Source: an uncultured Bacteroidota bacterium
GTDB taxonomy: Bacteria; Bacteroidota; Bacteroidia; Flavobacteriales; Flavobacteriaceae
Direction of reading: 5' to 3'
Length of the DNA stretch: 64,000 nt
NCBI GenBank assembly: GCA_902635895.1
Contig: CACPPV010000001.1
Location: 1-64,000, forward strand
Both the position numbers and the translations under genes were made by a program. Position 1 is the first letter of the stretch; each line of letters opens with the position of its first letter. Positions 54,982 through 63,387 of this stretch are shown piece by piece. Below the pieces are notes generated by a model that ran no database searches, was not told where the DNA came from, and was given only the letters and a program-made list of their open reading frames with translations.

Positions 54982-55878
54982 ATGAAGTTCAAAGATAAAA
55001 ATACTATCAACATTGTTCTTGAATCTCTTTTTTCTACTTACTCTGAAAGAGTTCCAGATGTAAAGAAAATTACCAATGCAATGGTATTAAAAAAAATTGT
55101 TTCTGATCAATCTGAAATCATTAATGACCATATTGCATTTAGAACAATGGGTGTTAAGAATTTAGGAATTAAATCTTTTGAAAAAATTTTTCTTCACCAT
55201 GGTTATAAAAAAAAGGATTATTACTTTTTTAAAGAAAAGAAATTAAATGCTTTCTGGTATTCACACCCGGGAAAAAACATGCCAAGAATTTTTATTAGCG
55301 AATTAATAGTTGATGATCTTTCAAAAAAATCTCAAAAAATTATAAGAAACTATACTGATCAAGTAAAAAAAGATCCTGTCGATCAAATAGACTTAGACGA
55401 TTCGAAAGAAATAATAAATTTTTTAAGCAATCCTCTATGGAGTCTTCCTACATTAAGTGATTACAATCAACTTTTAAAAGAAACTGAATATGGATCTTGG
55501 GTAATATACAATAGATATTATTTAAATCATTACACAATAAGCGTTCACGAACTCAATAAAAATTATAACACCCTTGAAAAATTCAATAACTTTTTATTGA
55601 ATATTGGTATTAAGTTAAATGATTCTGGCGGAATCATTAAAAAAAGTAAAGATGGTCTTCTTTTACAAAGTAGTTCAGTTGCTAACAAAATTACTGCACA
55701 TTTTGAAGAAGGAAAATCATTGATTTCAGGAAGCTACGTAGAATTTGCTGAGAGAAAAGTTTTATCTCAGTTTAAAAACCTAAAGAAGATAGAACCCATA
55801 CACAGAAGAGATGGTTTTGAAACATCAAATGCTGATAAAATATTTGAAAGTACTTATCAAAAACAAGTAAATAAGTAA
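54982..55878 (+). CDS. DUF1338 protein, 2-oxoadipate dioxygenase/decarboxylase-like
   Basis: DUF1338 members (HglS, plant FLO7) convert 2-oxoadipate to 2-hydroxyglutarate with Fe(II) and O2. The 298-aa protein keeps the expected metal and substrate residues: H50 and R54 in NDHIAFRT, H183 in LNHYTISV, and E254 in GSYVEFAER. It is shorter than the bacterial HglS form. It is cotranscribed with the saccharopine dehydrogenase-like gene and converges on an acyl-CoA dehydrogenase with no gap. Confidence 0.85.
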   Translation: MKFKDKNTINIVLESLFSTYSERVPDVKKITNAMVLKKIVSDQSEIINDHIAFRTMGVKNLGIKSFEKIFLHHGYKKKDYYFFKEKKLNAFWYSHPGKNMPRIFISELIVDDLSKKSQKIIRNYTDQVKKDPVDQIDLDDSKEIINFLSNPLWSLPTLSDYNQLLKETEYGSWVIYNRYYLNHYTISVHELNKNYNTLEKFNNFLLNIGIKLNDSGGIIKKSKDGLLLQSSSVANKITAHFEEGKSLISGSYVEFAERKVLSQFKNLKKIEPIHRRDGFETSNADKIFESTYQKQVNK

Positions 55879-57003
55879 CTAGTACTTGTTAAATTTTGCT
55901 ACTCTATCTAAGTGATAATTTGAATCACCAAAAATTCTTTGTAATACTCTAGATCTTTTAAGAAAAAAACCAATGTCAGCATCATCAGTAACTCCTATTC
56001 CACCATGCATTTGCACAGCTTCATTTGTAACTAATTTTGATGTTAATCCCAACTTGGATTTGGCTAAACTTGCTAGCTCAGATAAATTTTTATCGTTTGA
56101 ATCAATAGCTTGTAAAGCTTTTAAAACAATAGATTTACACAACTCAATTTCACCAAACATTATTGCCGATCTGTGCTGTAATGCCTGAAAGGATCCAATT
56201 TTCACTCCAAATTGTTCTCTTTCCTTTAAATATTGCATTGTCATTTCGAAAGCTTGTTGAATAATACCCAACATTTCTGCAGCCAATCCAACGCATGCAA
56301 TTTCTAGAGTCTTATTTAATATTTTTTGACCATCGCTATCAACTGATAAAAAATTATCTTTTGAAAACTCAACATTGTTAAATGTAATATCAGAATAAAT
56401 TTTAGAGTCCATATGAACTTTGTTGTTAAAAGTAATCCCTTTTGATTTAGAATCTATAACTATAAGCTCCAAACTTCCATTAAATTCAGAATTGGCCGAA
56501 ACGATTAAATAATCAGATATAGAACCATCAATTACAAATCTCTTTTTACCATTTAAAATAAACTTTTCATTATTGTTTGAAATAATTGATAAATCAATAT
56601 TTGGGCTATGATGAGAACTTTCTTCATGAGCTAGAGTGCAAAGCTTATTTCCGCTCATTATTTCATCAAAAAGTTTACTTTTTAATACATCATTATTAGA
56701 CATAGAAATCATGGAGGTTGAAACTAAAACAGTTGAAATCATGGGGGAAACTGTTAATTTTCTTCCCATTTCTTCAATAACTTGACCAAGTCCAACATAA
56801 CCAAAATTCAGACCATTATATTCTTCAGGAATTGTTAACGCTGTCCAACCCATTTCAACCATCTCATTCCATAAATTAGAATCAAATTGATTATAATTAT
56901 CATCTCTTAATTTTCTCATCAGAGATATTGGAGATTTTAAATCCAATAATTCTTTTGCTGAGGATTTGAGCATATTTTGCTCTTCATTTATAACTAATGA
57001 CAT
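55879..57003 (-). CDS. Acyl-CoA dehydrogenase, REQFG-type subunit (374 aa)
   Basis: This FAD-dependent dehydrogenase has REQFG (262-266) and QMHGGIG (331-337), the FAD and dimer-interface motifs. The common C-terminal Glu position (IEGT in many members) reads IFGDS, so no base is seen there. E234 sits 28 residues before the R of REQFG, the spacing of the isovaleryl-type catalytic Glu, and may be the base. The gene follows another, dissimilar acyl-CoA dehydrogenase by 5 bp, so the two may form a heteromer. Confidence 0.88.
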   Translation of the reverse strand: MSLVINEEQNMLKSSAKELLDLKSPISLMRKLRDDNYNQFDSNLWNEMVEMGWTALTIPEEYNGLNFGYVGLGQVIEEMGRKLTVSPMISTVLVSTSMISMSNNDVLKSKLFDEIMSGNKLCTLAHEESSHHSPNIDLSIISNNNEKFILNGKKRFVIDGSISDYLIVSANSEFNGSLELIVIDSKSKGITFNNKVHMDSKIYSDITFNNVEFSKDNFLSVDSDGQKILNKTLEIACVGLAAEMLGIIQQAFEMTMQYLKEREQFGVKIGSFQALQHRSAIMFGEIELCKSIVLKALQAIDSNDKNLSELASLAKSKLGLTSKLVTNEAVQMHGGIGVTDDADIGFFLKRSRVLQRIFGDSNYHLDRVAKFNKY

Positions 57004-57008
57004 AAATT

Positions 57009-58202
57009 TTATTTTGATGGGAGTCCTAGGACTCTTTTTGCTATTATATTTAATTGAACTTCATGTGTACCTCCTTCAATTGAATGCCCTTTAGAACGAC
57101 AGAAATATCTAGCATACACTCCGTTATTTGATTCTTCACTAGTCCATTCGGTTGAATTAAATCCATTAACCTCTAGTCTTAATTCCTCCTTTTGCATTGC
57201 TAGTTCAGTTCCGTAATATTTAAAAAATGACGATACTGCACCAGAATTATTTCCTGCCTTGTGCTCGTCTAGTGCCCTTTGAATAGTTAACTCGAAAATC
57301 TTTTCATTCATTTCAAGATTAGCAATCTTTGATCGAATAGAATCGTTTGATAACAATCCGTTTGTAATTCCAATTGATTCAATTGCTACTTCACTTAATG
57401 CCTTTTTCTTTTCTGTTTCTCCAACACCACCAATCATTTGTCGCTCATGAGTCAATAAATACTTAGCTATGGTCCAACCGTCATTTAAAGTTCCTACCAA
57501 ATTCTTTTTTGGAACTTTAACAGAATCAAAAAATGTTTCTGTAAAAGGAGATTTACCACTTATTAATTTTATAGGCCTTGTTGAAACTCCCTCAGAACTC
57601 ATATCGATTAATAAAAAACTGATTCCTGTATGTTTTGATTCAGAACTGGTTCTTACTAAACAAAATATGAAATCTCCCTTATCTCCGTAAGAAGTCCAAA
57701 CTTTAGATCCTGTTACTAAAAAGTGATCACCCTTATCCTCAGCTTTTGTCTGAAGGTTAGCTAAATCACTTCCTGCATTTGGTTCACTGTAACCTTGAAC
57801 CCATCTGATTTCACCTCTACATATTTGATTTAGGTAATGTATTTTTTGTTCTTCAGTTGCAAACTTCAAAAGCGCAGGACCAAGCATTGAAATACCAAAG
57901 TTAATATGTGGTTTTCTACAACCTAATCTTTGCATCTCTTGATTCAAAATGTTGTTTTGAACAGAGCTAAGTCCACCTCCACCATATTTTGTTTCCCAGT
58001 ATGGGACAATCCATTTTTTTTCAAGCATTCTTTCAAACCAAACTTTCTGGTCTTCTGAGTTAAATTTCCCATTTCTACCTCCCCAATACAATTGCTTTGC
58101 ATCAGTTACAGGTCCTCGCATTGAGATCGGACAATTTTCTTCCAACCATTTTCTAGTTTCTAATCTAAAATCGGTTAAATCAACTTTAACTTGTGTTTCC
58201 AT
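57009..58202 (-). CDS. Acyl-CoA dehydrogenase, FadE-like subunit (397 aa)
   Basis: This acyl-CoA dehydrogenase resembles FadE-type proteins of sterol and bulky-substrate pathways: PYWETKYGGGGLSSVQNNI, GYSEPNAGSDLANLQTKAEDKGDHFLVTGSKVWTSYGDKGDFIF, LLTHERQ and the C-terminal GHSIEGGTHEVQLNIIAKRVLGLP with Glu376. It lacks both RxQFG and QxxGG, so alone it probably cannot complete an FAD site. The partner just downstream has both. Confidence 0.88.
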   Translation of the reverse strand: METQVKVDLTDFRLETRKWLEENCPISMRGPVTDAKQLYWGGRNGKFNSEDQKVWFERMLEKKWIVPYWETKYGGGGLSSVQNNILNQEMQRLGCRKPHINFGISMLGPALLKFATEEQKIHYLNQICRGEIRWVQGYSEPNAGSDLANLQTKAEDKGDHFLVTGSKVWTSYGDKGDFIFCLVRTSSESKHTGISFLLIDMSSEGVSTRPIKLISGKSPFTETFFDSVKVPKKNLVGTLNDGWTIAKYLLTHERQMIGGVGETEKKKALSEVAIESIGITNGLLSNDSIRSKIANLEMNEKIFELTIQRALDEHKAGNNSGAVSSFFKYYGTELAMQKEELRLEVNGFNSTEWTSEESNNGVYARYFCRSKGHSIEGGTHEVQLNIIAKRVLGLPSK

Positions 58203-58210
58203 ATCATAAA

Positions 58211-58993
58211 TTATTTTCCTTTAAAATTAGCTTTCCTTTTTTGCAAAAAAGCAGAGACTCCTTCTTTTAAGTCCTCACTATGAAATGCTGCAACTTGTTC
58301 TTTCGCCTCAAACTCAATAGTGTCTAACAAATCATTATTCAAAGAAAAAATCATGTCTTGCTTAGTTATACCTATTCCAATTGTTGGTTTCTGTGATAAA
58401 TCTTTAGCCCAATTTTTAGCTACATTTAAAATTTCATTTGTTTCAACAAGTTTGTTTGTCAAACCTAATTTTAAACATTCCTCACCCATCACTCTTTTAC
58501 CTCCAGTAGCAATCTCCAAGGCCTTACTGTAACCTACTTGTCTTGACAGCAACCAACTTGCACCTCCATCAGGTCCTAAACCAATATTGATAAAAGCATA
58601 AAGTAGTGCACTTTCTTTACTCATGACCCTAAAATCACAAGCTAAAGCAAAAGCTGCACCAACACCAGCAGCAGTACCATTGATAGCACCTATAATTGGT
58701 TTTCTTAGACTTAAAAAATTATTTAAAATTGGTTTGTAATTATCAATTATGTAATCTCTAGAATCTTCAGCAGATAAAGTTCCCATAGTTGTTAAATCTG
58801 CTCCAGCACAAAACCCTTTTCCATTTCCAGTCAAAACTACTGCTCTTATATTGTCGTTATTTTTAACAACAGAAAATGCATGGTTTATTCCTTCGATTAA
58901 ATCATGATTTACTGCATTATACCTTTCTGGTCTATTGAAGGTTATAATTGCAGTACTTTTAATAATTTCTATTAAAACAGCTTTATTTTCCAT
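58211..58993 (-). CDS. Enoyl-CoA hydratase/isomerase (PaaG-like)
   Basis: This 260-aa crotonase-fold protein has oxyanion motifs GKGFCAGADL and NGTAAGVGAAFALACDF, and YAFINIGLGPDGGASWLLSRQVGYSKALE. The second acidic residue is Asp in GPDGGASW, the pattern of PaaG-type isomerases rather than of classical hydratases with two Glu. It probably isomerises or hydrates a 2,3- or 3,4-enoyl-CoA in the cluster. Confidence 0.85.
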   Translation of the reverse strand: MENKAVLIEIIKSTAIITFNRPERYNAVNHDLIEGINHAFSVVKNNDNIRAVVLTGNGKGFCAGADLTTMGTLSAEDSRDYIIDNYKPILNNFLSLRKPIIGAINGTAAGVGAAFALACDFRVMSKESALLYAFINIGLGPDGGASWLLSRQVGYSKALEIATGGKRVMGEECLKLGLTNKLVETNEILNVAKNWAKDLSQKPTIGIGITKQDMIFSLNNDLLDTIEFEAKEQVAAFHSEDLKEGVSAFLQKRKANFKGK

Positions 58994-59002
58994 AATTATT
59001 GT

Positions 59003-59479
59003 CTATTCATATGCTATTGCTAGGGTCTCAGCAACACATACAGGTTTTTCTTGTCCCTTTAATTCAACAGTTATTCCAAGTTTGTATTTTGCATTACCAT
59101 CTTTTTTCTCACACTCAATTAAAGATACTCTTCCCCTTACAAAACCTCCAGATGGAGTTGCACTTGTAAATCTAACTCTGTCAACTCCATAATTTACACC
59201 CATTTTTGCACTTTCTATAGTTAATGTGTCATAAGAAAATCTGGAAGCTAAAGATAAAATCATAAAACCATGAGCTATTGTCGTTTTATATGGTGAATAC
59301 TTTTCAGATTTTTCTTTGTCAATATGTATCCATTGTTCATCTTCAGTGATTTTTGCAAAAACATTTATGTTTTCCTGAGTTACTTCAATCCATTTTGAAA
59401 TCCCTAGTTCTTTACCAACCAGTTTCTTTAATTCATCTAGATTTTTAACTTTAGTACTGTAAGCATTATTATTATCCAT
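59003..59479 (-). CDS. MaoC-like (R)-specific enoyl-CoA hydratase
   Basis: This 158-aa hot-dog fold hydratase has FAKITEDEQWIHID and the hydratase-2 motif region TTIAHGFMILSL (Asp, His). It hydrates trans-2-enoyl-CoA to 3-hydroxyacyl-CoA. It lies 17 bp after the SDR gene and 9 bp before the enoyl-CoA isomerase gene. The (R)-3-hydroxy product would fit the FabG-like SDR that is encoded next to it. Confidence 0.85.
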   Translation of the reverse strand: MDNNNAYSTKVKNLDELKKLVGKELGISKWIEVTQENINVFAKITEDEQWIHIDKEKSEKYSPYKTTIAHGFMILSLASRFSYDTLTIESAKMGVNYGVDRVRFTSATPSGGFVRGRVSLIECEKKDGNAKYKLGITVELKGQEKPVCVAETLAIAYE

Positions 59480-59496
59480 AATTTTATTTTTAAAAT

Positions 59497-60237
59497 TTAC
59501 ATTGGCATTGCGCCACCATTTGCATGAAGAGTTATTCCGCTAACAAATCCAGACTCTTTGGATGCTAAAAACAAATAAGCGTGCCCCATATCTTCAGCTG
59601 TCCCAATTCTACCTACTGGGATCATTTTTATTCCAGCATTTATCACCTCTTCAGGCATACTATCTGTCATAGCAGATTGAATAAAGCCAGGTGCAACAGC
59701 GTTTGCAGTAATTCCAAATCTTCCAACTTCTTTACATAAAGCTCGTGTAAAACCAGAAATTCCAGCTTTAGTGGCACAATAATTAGTTTGTCCAAAGGCC
59801 CCTGCTGTTCCATTAATTGAAGAAGCTGATACTATTCTACCATATCCGTTTTCTTTCATGTGTGGAATTACGGCACGAGTTACTACATAAAGAGATTTTA
59901 AATTTACATTCATAACTGAGTCCCATTCCTCTTCGGACATTTTCAAAAACGACCTATCTCTAATAATACCTGCATTATTAATTAAAATTTCGATTTTACC
60001 ATGTTCTTTAATAATCTCGTCAATAGCATTATTTACAGAATTCTGATCTGTAACATCTACTTTTTGAAAGAAAATTTTTCCACCATTTTGTTTTATTTCA
60101 TTAACTGTTTGTGTTCCATCCAAAACATCCCATAAAGCAACAGTGGCTCCTTCTCGGCAAAAAACCTCGCAAATACCTTTTCCAATTCCACGAGTTCCAC
60201 CTGTAACGATAGCAACTTGACCTTCTAATCTTTTCAT
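59497..60237 (-). CDS. FabG-like short-chain dehydrogenase (3-oxoacyl-/acetoacetyl-CoA reductase type)
   Basis: This 246-aa SDR has TGGTRGIGKG (cofactor), NNAGIIRD, the catalytic set SSINGT, YCATKAG and the C-terminal FVSGITLHANGG. It is closest in pattern to acetoacetyl-CoA reductase/FabG proteins. In this setting it probably oxidises or reduces a 3-hydroxyacyl-CoA between the hydratase and thiolase steps. Confidence 0.85.
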   Translation of the reverse strand: MKRLEGQVAIVTGGTRGIGKGICEVFCREGATVALWDVLDGTQTVNEIKQNGGKIFFQKVDVTDQNSVNNAIDEIIKEHGKIEILINNAGIIRDRSFLKMSEEEWDSVMNVNLKSLYVVTRAVIPHMKENGYGRIVSASSINGTAGAFGQTNYCATKAGISGFTRALCKEVGRFGITANAVAPGFIQSAMTDSMPEEVINAGIKMIPVGRIGTAEDMGHAYLFLASKESGFVSGITLHANGGAMPM

Positions 60238-60276
60238 ATTATTATTATTTAATTAAACTTTTATTATTTATTCGAT

Positions 60277-61458
60277 TTAAATCACTTCAAATAGACCCGC
60301 GGCTCCCATACCTCCACCAACACACATTGTTGAAACAACGTATTTTGCTCCTCTTCTTTTTCCTTCAATAAGTGCATGACCTACCATTCTTGATCCACTC
60401 ATACCATACGGATGACCAATTGAAATCGAACCTCCATTAACATTTAAAATTTCGTTTGGAATTCCAAGAACATCTCTACAATAAATTACCTGGACAGCAA
60501 AAGCCTCATTAAGTTCCCAAAGCCCAATATCACTCATTTTAAGACCATTTTGTTTTAACAATTTAGGAACGGCATAAATCGGTCCAATTCCCATTTCATC
60601 TGGCTCACATCCAGCAACTGCAATTCCTCTATAGATTCCAAGAGGAGTCACATTGTGTTTTGATGCAACACTTGATTCCATTAGAACACATGCAGATGCA
60701 CCATCAGAAAGCTGACTTGCATTGCCGGCAGTAATTGATCCTCCTTCAACAACAGGCTTAAGAGAACTTAATCCTTCAATAGTAGTAGTAGGTCTATTAC
60801 ACTCGTCTTTTGACGATGTTTTTTCAACAAATGAAATTTCTTTAGTTTCTTTGTCCATTATTCCCATAGTTGTAGTGACTGAAATAATTTCATCATCAAA
60901 TTTTCCCTCTTCTTGTCCTTTTGCAGTTCTTAATTGACTCTGAAGAGAATACTCGTCCTGAGATTCTCTGGAAATATTATACCTGCTAGCTACTACTTCA
61001 GCGGTTTTCAGCATTGGCATGTAAATATGTTTATGTTTTGAAATTAATTTTTTATCAACCCATCTATCTAGATTCATTTTTTCAGTTTGCACTAAACTTA
61101 TCGAATCTAACCCACCTCCAACAACAACATCCATTCCATCACTGATAATTTGTTTTGCAGCTGTTGCAATTGCCATCATTCCTGATGAACATTGTCTATC
61201 TAATGTCATACCACTAACAGTTACTGGAAGGCCAGCAGCCAAAGCAGCATTTCTTGCAACATTACAATGGGTAGTTCCTTGTTGTAGAGCTGCACCCATT
61301 ATCACATCATCAACTTTTTCTGGATCGACACCTGATCTTTTGATTGCTTCTTCAATAGCCCAGCCTGCCATGGTTGGAGCGGTAGTATTATTAAATGTTC
61401 CTCTGTAAGACTTTGTTAAAGGAGTTCTTGCAGTCGAAACAATTAGCGCATCTCTCAT
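60277..61458 (-). CDS. Thiolase (acetyl-CoA C-acyltransferase)
   Basis: This 393-aa thiolase has the nucleophile [27 protein letters not shown] with the active-site His, and C-terminal [11 protein letters not shown] with the second Cys. It cleaves a 3-oxoacyl-CoA with CoA, or condenses two acyl-CoAs. Inside a catabolic cluster, the cleavage direction is likely. It is 2 bp downstream of the medium-chain reductase. Confidence 0.92.
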   Translation of the reverse strand: MRDALIVSTARTPLTKSYRGTFNNTTAPTMAGWAIEEAIKRSGVDPEKVDDVIMGAALQQGTTHCNVARNAALAAGLPVTVSGMTLDRQCSSGMMAIATAAKQIISDGMDVVVGGGLDSISLVQTEKMNLDRWVDKKLISKHKHIYMPMLKTAEVVASRYNISRESQDEYSLQSQLRTAKGQEEGKFDDEIISVTTTMGIMDKETKEISFVEKTSSKDECNRPTTTIEGLSSLKPVVEGGSITAGNASQLSDGASACVLMESSVASKHNVTPLGIYRGIAVAGCEPDEMGIGPIYAVPKLLKQNGLKMSDIGLWELNEAFAVQVIYCRDVLGIPNEILNVNGGSISIGHPYGMSGSRMVGHALIEGKRRGAKYVVSTMCVGGGMGAAGLFEVI

Positions 61459-61460
61459 AT

Positions 61461-62456
61461 TTATATTTTTAATATTAATTTACCTTTTTTATTTCCGTTA
61501 AATAATTTTTTAAAAACCTCATAAAAATTTTCAATTCCTTCGTAAATATCTTCTTTTGACTTTAAAGTCCCATCCAAAATCCATTGTGTCATTTTTTTAG
61601 TAGCTGTAGGGTAATTTTTAGCATAATCAAAAACAACCATTCCTTTCATAGAAGCCCTATTTACAAGTAATGATAAGTAGTTGTTCGGCCCTTTTGCAGA
61701 CATTTCGTTGTATTGTGAAATGGCTCCACAAACAACAATTCTAGCTCCCATTCTCAAAAAAACTAAGGCAGCATCTAAAATTTCACCACCAACGTTATCG
61801 AAATAAACATCAATTCCGTCGGGACACTCCCTTTTAATTCCTCTTTTTACACTTTCATTTTTATAGTCAACACAACCATCAAAACCAAGTTCATTAATAA
61901 CATAATCACATTTTTCCTTACCACCTGCAATACCAACAACCTTACATCCTTTAATTTTTGCAATTTGCCCTACTATGCTACCAACTGCACCTGCAGCAGC
62001 AGAAACCAATACAGTATCACCTTCTTTTATTTTACCTACTTCAAGAATACCAAAATATGCTGTCATTCCTGGCATACCTAGAGTTCCAATAAAAGTTGGT
62101 AGAGGAATTTTAGAACTAGGTACCTTAAAATACCCCTTCCCATTAGTAATTGAATATTGTTGAACACCACCCCATCCCGAAAGAATGTCACCTTTATTAA
62201 AATTTGGGTTCTTTGATTCTATAACTTCTCCAATTGTTCCTGCTCTCATGACTTCACCAATTTGAACCGGAGGAATATAAGATCTTGTTTCATTTAACCA
62301 TCCTCTCATAGCTGGATCAAGAGAAACATATAAATTTTTCAATAAAACTTCACCTTCATCAATTTTCCTTACATTTTCAGTTTCGTGAATCCATGTGTCT
62401 TCGGATGGAAAACCTGAGGGTCGAGATGATAATTTAACAACTTTATTTTCAAGCAT
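61461..62456 (-). CDS. Medium-chain NADP-dependent oxidoreductase (CurA/leukotriene B4 dehydrogenase-like)
   Basis: The start at 62456 ([22 protein letters not shown]) replaces the ORF-track start 14 codons upstream. The 331-aa protein is a zinc-free MDR enzyme: [70 protein letters not shown] and [16 protein letters not shown]. It probably reduces an enoyl-CoA or an alpha,beta-unsaturated ketone. It is the first gene after the palindrome region. Confidence 0.9.
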   Translation of the reverse strand: MLENKVVKLSSRPSGFPSEDTWIHETENVRKIDEGEVLLKNLYVSLDPAMRGWLNETRSYIPPVQIGEVMRAGTIGEVIESKNPNFNKGDILSGWGGVQQYSITNGKGYFKVPSSKIPLPTFIGTLGMPGMTAYFGILEVGKIKEGDTVLVSAAAGAVGSIVGQIAKIKGCKVVGIAGGKEKCDYVINELGFDGCVDYKNESVKRGIKRECPDGIDVYFDNVGGEILDAALVFLRMGARIVVCGAISQYNEMSAKGPNNYLSLLVNRASMKGMVVFDYAKNYPTATKKMTQWILDGTLKSKEDIYEGIENFYEVFKKLFNGNKKGKLILKI

Positions 62457-62499
62457 TATGTTATGTGTTTTGTAATTGTAAATAAAATAATATACCAAA

Positions 62500-62517
62500 T
62501 TAGTATATAAATACTAA
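62500..62517. promoter_or_regulatory. Perfect palindrome, candidate operator
   Basis: TTAGTAT-ATAA-ATACTAA is a perfect 7-4-7 inverted repeat 44 nt upstream of the reductase start (62456), the place of a TetR-type or similar operator. No regulator gene is in the window. Confidence 0.45.
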
Positions 62518-62522
62518 AATAT

Positions 62523-62547
62523 AAAAAAATACTATGCAAGCATAGTA
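62523..62547 (-). terminator. Inverted repeat with T-run, terminator or second operator
   Basis: On the minus strand TACTATGC-TT-GCATAGTA is a perfect 8-bp inverted repeat followed by TTTTTTT. This looks like a low-GC intrinsic terminator after the hydratase gene. The perfect symmetry also fits a protein binding site beside the first palindrome. Confidence 0.5.
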
Positions 62548-62566
62548 AACTTAAAAATAATATAAA

Positions 62567-63379
62567 TTATTTCCAGTCCGGATTTCTTTTTTCTTTAAAA
62601 GCAGCTATTCCTTCCTTTGCATCATCAGAATTTAAGACCATTTCTAACATTTCCAAAAGATACTTGTGATTCGATTCACTTGAATTTATTTTATCGAAAG
62701 CTTCTAAACCATATTGAATTGCAATTGGAGAATTACTCACAACTTCACTAAGCCAATTAGAAACAAATGAATCCATATTGTTTTTAGTAACAATTTCTGA
62801 AATCAATCCCCAAGAATGAGCGGTTTTCACTTTTAAATTATAACCCCTAATACACCAATCAATTACATTTCTAAAGGAAATAATTTTGGAAAGTGATTGC
62901 ATGACTTGCATTGGAAAAATTCCTCGTTTAACCTCAGGAAGACCTAATTTTAGATCTTCTAATGAAACAACATAATTACATCCAGCAACTAGCAATAAAC
63001 CACCTGCATAAACATCACCTTCAAGTTGACAAATTTTTGGTTTATAAAGCTTATTAAATATTTCTCCTATTAATATTTTAGAATTAGGTTGTGGAATTGT
63101 TGATTTATTTTTTTCTAAATCTCCATTAATTGCTTTTAAATCCAACCCTGAGCAAAACACATCTCCATTGGCTTTTAATAGTAATGCCCTAATATTTTTA
63201 TTAAATGATGCATATTGAAAAGCGAATGCTATTTCATTAATCATCTGAGGATGCAAGGCATTTTTCTTGTTCGGGCGATCTAAAGTTACAATGATAACAT
63301 GATCTTTTTCATGCCACTGTATAAAATCAAATTTGAATGATTTTATATTTACTATATCTTTATTATTAAAGTAACTCAT
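62567..63379 (-). CDS. Enoyl-CoA hydratase/isomerase family protein
   Basis: This 270-aa crotonase has NGDVFCSGLDLKAI (oxyanion), LEGDVYAGGLLLVAGCNYVVSLEDLKLGLPEVKRGIFPMQVMQSL, with Glu in GLPEVKRGIFP. The LPEVKRGIFP pattern resembles methylglutaconyl-type hydratases of leucine and terpene pathways. It lies 8 bp after the carboxyltransferase gene, whose product would be the substrate in such pathways. The ATG at 63379 is used. Confidence 0.85.
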   Translation of the reverse strand: MSYFNNKDIVNIKSFKFDFIQWHEKDHVIIVTLDRPNKKNALHPQMINEIAFAFQYASFNKNIRALLLKANGDVFCSGLDLKAINGDLEKNKSTIPQPNSKILIGEIFNKLYKPKICQLEGDVYAGGLLLVAGCNYVVSLEDLKLGLPEVKRGIFPMQVMQSLSKIISFRNVIDWCIRGYNLKVKTAHSWGLISEIVTKNNMDSFVSNWLSEVVSNSPIAIQYGLEAFDKINSSESNHKYLLEMLEMVLNSDDAKEGIAAFKEKRNPDWK

Positions 63380-63387
63380 CAATACTA

